This document shows, in pieces, positions 7,323 through 13,182 of a stretch of DNA of 19,684 bases. The stretch's first letter is position 1, and each line of letters begins with the position of its first letter. A program made the translations under genes and the position numbers. This DNA is from an uncultured Eubacteriales bacterium (GTDB lineage Bacteria; Bacillota; Clostridia; Oscillospirales; Oscillospiraceae). The notes beneath the pieces were generated by a model. The model made no database searches. It was given only the letters and a program-made list of their open reading frames with translations, and had not been told where the DNA came from. The DNA lies in NCBI GenBank assembly GCA_900545515.1, contig UQZA01000041.1:1-19684 (forward strand), written 5' to 3'.

Positions 7323-8297
7323 CTATTGGACCTGAATGCCCATCACGGCGGACAGAAGGCACACCAGGAGCAGAAGGATGGTGCAAGGGGCGGTCCAGAA
7401 GCCGCAGATGGCTTGGGGGGGCATGGAGTAGAGGCTGCGGTGGTAGCGCCGGACATCGTTGCCGTGGATGACGAAGACCGCAACGCCTGCCAGGAACAGG
7501 ACCATAAGTAGGATGTTCTGGAGTATTGGAACCCAGGCCAGCAGGAGACTGAAAATTCCGTTGTTAATGAAATGGAGAACCATGGCCCAGACAATGGAGT
7601 GTTCCACCGCTGTGTAACCCAGCACCAGCCCTACCAGGAAGGCAAAGGGGATCTGCACCAGGTTCCCGTGGAACAGGCCGAAGAGCAGGGCGGAAAAGAC
7701 GATGGCAAAGCGCTTGCCAAAGGGCCGGAAGCTCTGCAGAACGGCTCCCCGGAACAGCAGCTCCTCCACCACCGGCGCCACCACAGCGGCGTACAGCATC
7801 ATGCCAGGAGAGCTATCCATGTCAGAGGCCTGGAGCAGAGCCTGCATGGCGGTGAGTCCCCACCGGTTGAGCAGGGTTTCCACCAGGGTGGAGAACACGG
7901 AGGAGAGAACCTGAATGGCCATGAATACAGACAGAAGCTGCCAAAAGACAGGGCCGGACATGGGCCAGCCGGGGCGGAAGACGTCCCGGTAGAAGGAGCG
8001 CCCCTTCCACAGGAGGATGAGCAGGAGGCACAGGCCGGAGACCACCAGGTAACCGGTGCCGCTTTGGAGCAGCTGAGTGAGATAGTCTGGCTGCATCACC
8101 CGGTGGAGAGCGGCGTTTAGCCCGTAGCCAAGGGTGCCCAGGTGGATCAGCCGGAGCCCGGCCTCCACCAGCATGGCGGCTATGACGGTGAGATTCATCA
8201 GCAGCAGGTAGGTCAGCAGCACGCCGCTGACCTGGTTACACAGCTTTCGCTCATTCTTGCAGGAAAGCGGCGGATGAGACGGGAGAGTTTGCATCAT
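7323..8297 (-). CDS. CPBP-family intramembrane glutamic endopeptidase (Abi/CAAX-type)
   Basis: A 324-residue multi-pass membrane protein of the CPBP family (PF02517), which includes Rce1-like prenyl proteases and bacteriocin self-immunity proteins. Family motifs are present: EE178-179 with R183 (EELLFRG), H210 in LFGLFH, and H242 with N246 in HFINN. Hydrophobic stretches occur at about 25-45, 80-97, 118-135, 193-208, 215-230, 235-270 and 300-320. The start is the first of two ATGs (8297), six bases after AAAGGAG. Its ATG overlaps the TGA of the upstream FAD dehydrogenase (ATGA), so it is translationally coupled as the last gene of a three-gene operon. The substrate is unknown; nothing nearby encodes a bacteriocin or an obvious prenylated target. 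Confidence 0.88.
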   Translation of the reverse strand: MMQTLPSHPPLSCKNERKLCNQVSGVLLTYLLLMNLTVIAAMLVEAGLRLIHLGTLGYGLNAALHRVMQPDYLTQLLQSGTGYLVVSGLCLLLILLWKGRSFYRDVFRPGWPMSGPVFWQLLSVFMAIQVLSSVFSTLVETLLNRWGLTAMQALLQASDMDSSPGMMLYAAVVAPVVEELLFRGAVLQSFRPFGKRFAIVFSALLFGLFHGNLVQIPFAFLVGLVLGYTAVEHSIVWAMVLHFINNGIFSLLLAWVPILQNILLMVLFLAGVAVFVIHGNDVRRYHRSLYSMPPQAICGFWTAPCTILLLLVCLLSAVMGIQVQ

Positions 8298-9895
8298 ATG
8301 GAACTCCTTTCCGTTTGCGGGCAGGCCGCAATGACAGCTTCGGCGCATCGGATGCCGTCGGCGGCGGCTGAGAGAATGCCCCCGGCGTATCCGGCCCCCT
8401 CCCCGCAGGGGAACAGGCCCCGGAGGGAGGCCTGGAGGCTGGCGTCCCGGCAAATGCGCACCGGGGACGAACTCCTGGTTTCCGGACCGGTGAGAACGGC
8501 CTCCGGGTGGTCAAAGCCAGGCAGCTTCCGCCCCAAAAGGGGAAGCCCCTGTGCGAGGGCGTCAGTGAGGACGGCAGGCAGCACCCGCCGGAGGTCCCAG
8601 GGTACAACGCCGGGGCGGTAGGTGGGGGCGACGGCCCCAAAGTGTTGGGACGGGACGCCCTGCAGGAAGTCCCCCACCCGCTGGGCAGGGGCCCGGTAGC
8701 CGCCGGTCTCCTGGTAGGCCAGCTGTTCCAGCTCCCGCTGCCAGCGCATCCCGCCCAGGGGGCCGCCGTAAGGGAAATCCTTGGGCTGGAGAGAGACCAG
8801 CAGGGCGGCGTTGGCATTTGTGCCGCTCCGCCCGGAGTAGCTCATGCCGTTGGTGACAATTCCACCTTCCTCAGAGGCTGCAGCCACCACATAGCCGCCG
8901 GGGCACATGCAGAAGGTGTATACCGTCCGGTCCGGCAGGTGGCAGAACAGCTTGTAATCCGCCGGGGGCAGCGCGGAGCGGCTTCCGCCGTACTGAGCCA
9001 GGTCAATTTGATGCTGAAGATGTTCAATCCGGACGCCCATGGCAAAGGGCTTGGGCTCCATGGCAATGTTTTGGGAGGCCAGCATGGAAAAGGTGTCCCG
9101 GGCGCTGTGGCCAATGGCCAGAATCAATTGGCGGCAGGGGAGCCGCTCCCGTCCGCCGGGTCCCTCCAGAGAGAGCCCCGCGAGGCTTCCGTCTCGGTGT
9201 TCCAGACCGGTGAGCTGGGTTTGAAACCGGACCTCGCCCCCCAGCTTCTCCACCCGGCGGCGCAGGTTCTGCACCACGGTGAGGAGCACGTCGGTCCCCA
9301 TATGGGGCTTGGCGTCATAGAGGATTTGCTCCTGGGCGCCGCACTGGACCAGCTGCTCCAGGACCCAGTGATTCCGGGGGTCGTGGGTGCCGGTGTTCAG
9401 CTTTCCGTCGGAGAAGGTCCCGGCGCCGCCCTCTCCGAACTGCACATTGCACCGGGGGTCCAGACGGCCGGTCTGCCAGAATTCCTCCACCAGCCGGTGG
9501 CGGGAGGCGGCGTCCCGGCCCCGTTCCAGGACCAAAGGCCGAAGGCCGGCCTCCGCCAAAACCAGGGCGGCAAACATGCCTGCCGGACCAAAGCCTGCCA
9601 CAACGGGCCGCTCCCCGGCGGCATGGACGGGGTGGGGGATCTCATAGCGGAAGATGGGGGCGGGACCGGCCTTGGCGCCGCCCTGGCGGATGGCCCGGTC
9701 CTCCCGGCCGGAGACGGTGACGTCTACGGTATAGACCCATTGAATGCGTTCTTTTTTTCGGGCGTCCAGGGAACGCCGGGCGATTTGCAGGGTCTGGATC
9801 TCCCTAGGCGGCAGACGAAGCGCCTTGGCTGCCGCTGCCCAAAGGGCCTGAGGGGTGTGACCGGGTGGGAGGGCGATGTCGCGGATTCGAATCAT
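8294..9895 (-). CDS. FAD-dependent dehydrogenase, COG2509-type NAD(P)/FAD oxidoreductase
   Basis: A 533-residue soluble flavoprotein of the uncharacterised FAD-dependent dehydrogenase family (COG2509). The FAD-binding Rossmann motif is GFGPAG (101-106) followed by E124 in LVLERG. The family hallmark FGEGGAGTFSDGKL is at 153-166. A second dinucleotide-type stretch (ILAIGHSARDTF) is near 258-269, CPGGYVVAAASE is near 331-342, and the C-terminal FAD contact region CGEGAGYAGGI is at 497-507. Start ATG 9895 follows AAAGGA by about seven bases; the frame is open further upstream, but only inside the preceding gene. The ATG overlaps the stop of the BaiN-like gene, and the TGA overlaps the CPBP start, both as ATGA. 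The reaction is not established for the family. Confidence 0.9.
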   Translation of the reverse strand: MIRIRDIALPPGHTPQALWAAAAKALRLPPREIQTLQIARRSLDARKKERIQWVYTVDVTVSGREDRAIRQGGAKAGPAPIFRYEIPHPVHAAGERPVVAGFGPAGMFAALVLAEAGLRPLVLERGRDAASRHRLVEEFWQTGRLDPRCNVQFGEGGAGTFSDGKLNTGTHDPRNHWVLEQLVQCGAQEQILYDAKPHMGTDVLLTVVQNLRRRVEKLGGEVRFQTQLTGLEHRDGSLAGLSLEGPGGRERLPCRQLILAIGHSARDTFSMLASQNIAMEPKPFAMGVRIEHLQHQIDLAQYGGSRSALPPADYKLFCHLPDRTVYTFCMCPGGYVVAAASEEGGIVTNGMSYSGRSGTNANAALLVSLQPKDFPYGGPLGGMRWQRELEQLAYQETGGYRAPAQRVGDFLQGVPSQHFGAVAPTYRPGVVPWDLRRVLPAVLTDALAQGLPLLGRKLPGFDHPEAVLTGPETRSSSPVRICRDASLQASLRGLFPCGEGAGYAGGILSAAADGIRCAEAVIAACPQTERSSI

Positions 9896-11115
9896 GGTGT
9901 GTCCTTTCCGGCGGCGGTTCCGGCAGCATAGCCGGAGCTCCAGGCCCACTGGAGGTTGTAGCCGCCGCAGTCTCCGTCTATGTCCAAAAGCTCGCCGCAG
10001 GCGTATAGCCCGGGGCACAGGCGGCTTTCCAATGTAACGGGGTCAAATTCCTCGGTGCAGAGCCCCCCGGCGGTGACCTGGGCGCTGTCCATGCCCATAG
10101 GACCGGTGAGGGTGAAGGGGAAGTCTTTGGCTACCGAGGCAACGGCAGCGAAGTCCCGGGGGGTGAGCTGGGACAGGGACGCGGTCAGGGGGATCTGGGC
10201 CTCCTGGACCAAAATGCGGCCCAGCCGGTTGTGTACGGTGCCGGTGAGGAGATTTTCCGCCTGAAGCCCGGGGCACTGCTGCTTGCGCCGGGTGAGGAAA
10301 TCCTTGAGGGCGTCCCCTGTCAGGCTGGGCAGCAGATCCAGGTGGCAGACCCAGTCTCCGGGTCCGATGCAGGCGTCCCGGGAAAGCTCGAAGATGGCGG
10401 GGCCGCTGAGGCCATAGGCGGTGAACTGGACTTCTCCCCGATTTTCCACGGTGGTTTCGCCGTTCTGGGTCAGCCACAGGCGGCAGACTGCCCGAATGCC
10501 CTTCAGAGAGGCGCAGCGGGGATAGGAGGACTTCAGCTGTACCAGGGCAGGGCGCAGCTTGGTGCAGTGGTGGCCCAGACTCTTGAGGAGCCGGTAGCCT
10601 GCCATGGAGCCGCCCAAAGCGGTCCCCGCCAGACCGCCGCAGGCGGCAATGACCCGGCTGGCAGAGAGGGATCCATCCTCGCAGGTTAATAGAAAACCAC
10701 CCTCCGGCTGGCGGCAAATTTTGGTGACCTCGGCTCCTGTGTGGAGATGGACGTTGGGCGTTTCCAGGGCAAACCGTAACACATCCACCACGCTCCCGGC
10801 CTGGTCCGACCAGGGATAGACCCTCCCGGATTCATCCGCAACCGTTAGGAGCCCCAGATTTTGAAAAAAGGCCAGGGTTTCCTTTAGCCCGAAGCGCTGC
10901 AAGCTGGGGAGGACAAATTCTGGGCGCTCGCCGTGATATGCCTGAACGGACAGCCCGGTGTTAGTCAGATTACACCGGCCGTTGCCTGTGGCCAGGAGTT
11001 TGCGGCCAACCCGGTTCTGCCGCTCCAAAATATGGACCTCACAGCCGGGATGTTTGGAGGCTGCAATGGCGGCCATGAGACCGGAAGCGCCTCCGCCCAA
11101 AACGGCGATGACCAT
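9892..11115 (-). CDS. HI0933/BaiN-family NAD(P)/FAD-dependent oxidoreductase
   Basis: A 407-residue flavoprotein of the HI0933/YhiN/BaiN family. The N-terminus has the FAD motif GGGASG (residues 6-11), then the family signature GRKLLATGNGRCNLTN. The C-terminus has the second signature, CGELLDIDGDCGGYNLQ with WAWSSGYAAG. Characterised relatives include BaiN, assigned to bile-acid ring reduction in Clostridium scindens, but the family is widespread and this context contains no other bai gene, so that role should not be assumed. I chose ATG 11115 over the in-frame GTG at 11124 because AGGAGG (11129-11124) directly abuts the GTG and sits eight bases from the ATG. First gene of a coupled operon with its own promoter at 11150-11178. 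Confidence 0.9.
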   Translation of the reverse strand: MVIAVLGGGASGLMAAIAASKHPGCEVHILERQNRVGRKLLATGNGRCNLTNTGLSVQAYHGERPEFVLPSLQRFGLKETLAFFQNLGLLTVADESGRVYPWSDQAGSVVDVLRFALETPNVHLHTGAEVTKICRQPEGGFLLTCEDGSLSASRVIAACGGLAGTALGGSMAGYRLLKSLGHHCTKLRPALVQLKSSYPRCASLKGIRAVCRLWLTQNGETTVENRGEVQFTAYGLSGPAIFELSRDACIGPGDWVCHLDLLPSLTGDALKDFLTRRKQQCPGLQAENLLTGTVHNRLGRILVQEAQIPLTASLSQLTPRDFAAVASVAKDFPFTLTGPMGMDSAQVTAGGLCTEEFDPVTLESRLCPGLYACGELLDIDGDCGGYNLQWAWSSGYAAGTAAGKDTP

Positions 11116-11123
11116 AGGTCTCA

Positions 11124-11129
11124 CCTCCT
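11124..11129 (-). promoter_or_regulatory. Ribosome binding site deciding the BaiN-like start
   Basis: On the minus strand AGGAGG occupies 11129-11124. It overlaps the alternative GTG codon (11124-11122), which therefore cannot be initiated from it, and lies at the ideal distance from ATG 11115. Confidence 0.85.
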
Positions 11130-11149
11130 AAATTTCGGGTATTACCCAT

Positions 11150-11178
11150 ATTATAGCCCAGAATCCGGCAGCTTACAA
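11150..11178 (-). promoter_or_regulatory. Sigma-A promoter of the flavoprotein/CPBP operon
   Basis: Read on the minus strand, TTGTAA (11178-11173) and a perfect TATAAT (11155-11150) are separated by 17 bp. The start site would be near 11143, giving a short leader of about 28 nt before ATG 11115. Confidence 0.7.
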
Positions 11179-11213
11179 GAAAAACTTCTCACGCCGCTGG
11201 GGAAGCATGAGCT

Positions 11214-11361
11214 GTATGATGCTGCGGCATAACGAATCCCGCAAATTCTGCATGGACGCAGAGCAGCCGTACAAAATTTGCGGGTGTCACGGCACCGTAA
11301 GTGCCGCAAAAAATTTTATATCATTTCATTGTTGCCTTAATGAAGAGGGCCTCCATCATAC
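11214..11361. repeat. Structured intergenic block with nested and competing inverted repeats
   Basis: GTATGATG (11214-11221) and CATCATAC (11354-11361) are perfect inverted copies framing the block. Inside, CCCGCAAATT (11238-11247) and AATTTGCGGG (11275-11284) form a perfect 10-bp stem with a smaller TCTGC/GCAGA hairpin in its loop. CGGCAC (11290-11295) pairs with GTGCCG (11301-11306). The following CCGCAAA can alternatively pair with the TTTGCGG at 11277-11283. The block lies between two same-strand genes, upstream of the operon promoter. It may be a dispersed repeat or a structured RNA. No convincing gene is seen: the minus frame has stops and no start signal. Confidence 0.5.
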
Positions 11362-11398
11362 GGGTGCGGAACTGCCGCATGGGTCCCGCCAAAAGGCC

Positions 11399-11414
11399 AG
11401 GGCTTTTTTGCCCT
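11399..11414 (-). terminator. Weak candidate terminator of the GHL10 gene
   Basis: Immediately after the minus-strand stop codon, AGGGC and GCCCT form a 5-bp stem with an A6 loop, followed by GGCCTTTTGG. The stem is short and the T-run imperfect, so termination here is only a suggestion. Confidence 0.3.
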
Positions 11415-12830
11415 TCAGTCCCAGGTAATTTCTTGAAATGCCGGAACAAAATGGTCCCGCTCTTCGGCAGTCTCTGCTATGCTCTGGCCGGTAAGCGGAT
11501 CAAAGAAATACTGGTAGCAAAACACCGCCACGCCCTGGCAGTCCTCCAAATCCAGCGTGGCCTTCAGGCACCGCACCAGAACGTCCTTGCGGCTCTTCCA
11601 CTCGTCCTTGCCGCTGCCTGCCCAGGGATCCTCTCCGGAAAAGGCTTTTCCGAAGGTCATGCCGATGATCAGATCCACCGAATCAGTCTGGATCATGTCC
11701 TGATAGGTGCGGCACACCTTCACGAAATCGTAACTGCCGTGCTCCAGTCCAAAGTAGACCTGGGGGCATATGTAATCAATATAGCCGTCCACTCCGCACC
11801 ACAGGTACACATCGGCATACTGGGTATGAAAGACCCTGTCCACATTGCCCCCAGGGCTGATGCCGAAGATCCGCCCGACCCGGGATTTTCCCGTCATTTC
11901 GTGAAGCTGGTAAACCAAATCATCCAGGGCCTTTCGCCGGAACTCGGCCAGCTCCAGGGCGCCGCCGCTGGCCTGATAGCTGGCGTAGGCGTCGGCATCA
12001 AAGGACGGATCGGTGGTGGGATAGAAATAATCGTCCATATGCAGGCCGTCAAAGTCATACAGCCGCAGAGCTTCTTCCGCACCGGCACAGATCAGATCCA
12101 CCACCTCGTCATAGGCGGGGTTTAGGTACCATCTGCCGTCCACTGACACGATGTACCTGCCCCGAAGCTGGGGGTCATCATACCATTGTCGGATGGGATA
12201 CTCCCCCTCCACCAACTGAATTTCTTCTTCCGTCATGCCCCGCATGGGGTTGATCCAGGCGTGGATGGACAGCGACCGCTCATGGGCCAGCCGGACGATG
12301 AGAGCAACAGGGTCATTCTGTGCCGGCCTACCTGACTGCCCCACTACATAGGGGGACATGGGGTAGAGCTTAGAGGGATACATACTGTCGGCGTTGGGAC
12401 GCACCTGCAAAAGCACCGTGTTGAAGCCTTGGGCCTTTACATTGTCCAGTACCTGTGCCATCCGGGCGGTGAAATCCGCTTCTTCCCGCTGGGTGTCCCC
12501 ATCGAGATAGATGCCTGTCAGATCATACTGAGAAAGCCACATGGCTTTCATATCCTCGTATTGCAACGCAACGGGGGCAGGAACTGGCTCTGTGGCGGGT
12601 ACCGTAACAGGCTCAGCGGACGGTTCGGTTATGGGATCGGTGATGGACTCAGTCATGGGCTCGGTTATCGGCTCGGTAAGGGGCTCCGAATCTGCTGTCG
12701 CCTGGATGGATGCATCGGACGACACCTGGGGCGCCACCGGGGCATCCTCTTGCAGACCGGCAAAGCAGCCGTACAGCGATCCCAGGCACACCGCCAGCAT
12801 CAGCAGGGAAAACAGTCTCCTCATCATCAT
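11415..12830 (-). CDS. Lipoprotein with GHL10-type (family-10-like) glycosylhydrolase domain
   Basis: A 471-residue exported protein. Residues 1-22 (MMMRRLF, hydrophobic run, LYGC) form a lipoprotein signal with C22 as the probable lipidated cysteine; tyrosine at -2 is slightly atypical. Residues 49-87 are a Thr/Pro/Glu-rich linker of TEPx-like repeats. From about 95 the GHL10/DUF187 domain begins (MKAMWLSQYDLTG), with QVRPNADSMYPS at 142-153, AWINPMR at 191-197 and the hallmark DGLHMDDYFYP at 261-271, whose D266/D267 are the likely catalytic region by family analogy. Relatives are (beta/alpha)8-barrel hydrolases of incompletely known substrate, some linked to cell-wall glycan. GGAGGAGGA precedes three consecutive ATGs (12830, 12827, 12824), so the exact start is ambiguous by two codons. 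Single-gene unit with its own promoter. Confidence 0.87.
   Translation of the reverse strand: MMMRRLFSLLMLAVCLGSLYGCFAGLQEDAPVAPQVSSDASIQATADSEPLTEPITEPMTESITDPITEPSAEPVTVPATEPVPAPVALQYEDMKAMWLSQYDLTGIYLDGDTQREEADFTARMAQVLDNVKAQGFNTVLLQVRPNADSMYPSKLYPMSPYVVGQSGRPAQNDPVALIVRLAHERSLSIHAWINPMRGMTEEEIQLVEGEYPIRQWYDDPQLRGRYIVSVDGRWYLNPAYDEVVDLICAGAEEALRLYDFDGLHMDDYFYPTTDPSFDADAYASYQASGGALELAEFRRKALDDLVYQLHEMTGKSRVGRIFGISPGGNVDRVFHTQYADVYLWCGVDGYIDYICPQVYFGLEHGSYDFVKVCRTYQDMIQTDSVDLIIGMTFGKAFSGEDPWAGSGKDEWKSRKDVLVRCLKATLDLEDCQGVAVFCYQYFFDPLTGQSIAETAEERDHFVPAFQEITWD
12570..12688 (-). repeat. Thr/Pro/Glu tetrapeptide-repeat linker coding region
   Basis: Within the GHL10 lipoprotein, the peptide cycles through TEPI, TEPM, TESI, TDPI and TEPS, then looser AEPV and TEPV units. 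The DNA is an imperfect 12-bp repeat built on GGCTCGGTTATC on the plus strand. It acts as a flexible spacer between the lipid anchor and the catalytic domain, and may vary in length between strains. Confidence 0.7.
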
Positions 12831-12853
12831 TCCTCCTCCAATCAAGTTACGGT

Positions 12854-12946
12854 CATAGGCAAGAACGCGGTGGTGCTTCTCTGGCCTATGGGGGTTCTCC
12901 AGACACCAATCCACGTCCCCCACGACACTGCCCGTCAGCAAGGGCA
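12854..12946 (-). promoter_or_regulatory. Hairpins in the leader of the GHL10 lipoprotein gene
   Basis: CATAGGC (12854-12860) and GCCTATG (12884-12890) are perfect inverted copies around a 23-nt loop. Further up the leader, TGCCC (12929-12933) pairs with GGGCA (12942-12946). Both lie in the roughly 140-nt transcribed leader between the promoter and the start codon. No known riboswitch class is recognised. Confidence 0.35.
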
Positions 12947-12977
12947 AGACTGACCAGAAGGATTCTTCTTTGGAAAC

Positions 12978-13006
12978 AGTATATGGGATTATTCTCAGAA
13001 TGTCAA
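12978..13006 (-). promoter_or_regulatory. Sigma-A promoter of the GHL10 lipoprotein gene
   Basis: On the minus strand, a perfect TTGACA (13006-13001) and TATACT (12983-12978, five of six consensus) are separated by exactly 17 bp. Transcription would begin near 12971, leaving a leader of about 140 nt. Confidence 0.8.
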
Positions 13007-13120
13007 TACGATAACTAGATTTCAAATACGAGGTGAACAGCATTAGAGATACCAGGATGGAAAAGGTAAATGCTATCGCCCTGCAGAAAGCGCTTTTCTT
13101 TCTTGCGGGGAGGGGCTTTT

Positions 13121-13129
13121 TGTGATAAT
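13121..13129 (+). promoter_or_regulatory. Candidate extended -10 promoter for the comEC operon
   Basis: TGT followed by GATAAT (13124-13129) fits an extended -10 element, about 54 bp before the comEC start. No good -35 hexamer is at the usual spacing (TCTTGC at 17 bp, TTGCGG at 15 bp). It is the best candidate in the divergent intergenic region, which otherwise holds only the minus-strand promoter and leader. Confidence 0.4.
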
Positions 13130-13182
13130 CTTTAAAATGAGAAAGTTTTGACTGGCATCAGCGAAATGAGGGAGGTGAGGCA

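Noticed and set aside
7323..8297. Bacteriocin immunity or phage-abortive role for the CPBP protein
   Set aside because: The family includes such proteins, but no bacteriocin, toxin or phage gene is nearby and the operon partners are flavoproteins.
8507..9931. A 474-codon plus-strand frame opposite the COG2509 gene
   Set aside because: It is antisense to clear FAD-binding motifs, has no ribosome site and no domain; a compositional shadow.
9892..11115. Bile-acid reductase function inferred from BaiN similarity
   Set aside because: The HI0933 family is widespread and no other bile-acid genes are present; only the family assignment is supported.
11116..11124. GTG start at 11124 for the BaiN-like gene
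   Set aside because: The codon overlaps its own Shine-Dalgarno sequence, leaving no spacing; ATG 11115 is correctly spaced.
11227..11360. A short peptide-like frame on the minus strand within the structured block
   Set aside because: It is interrupted by an in-frame stop, has no ribosome site, and the sequence is better explained by inverted repeats.
12831..13043. N-terminal extension of the GHL10 lipoprotein to 13043
   Set aside because: The extension would run through the promoter at 12978-13006 and bury the lipoprotein signal peptide 71 residues inside the protein.
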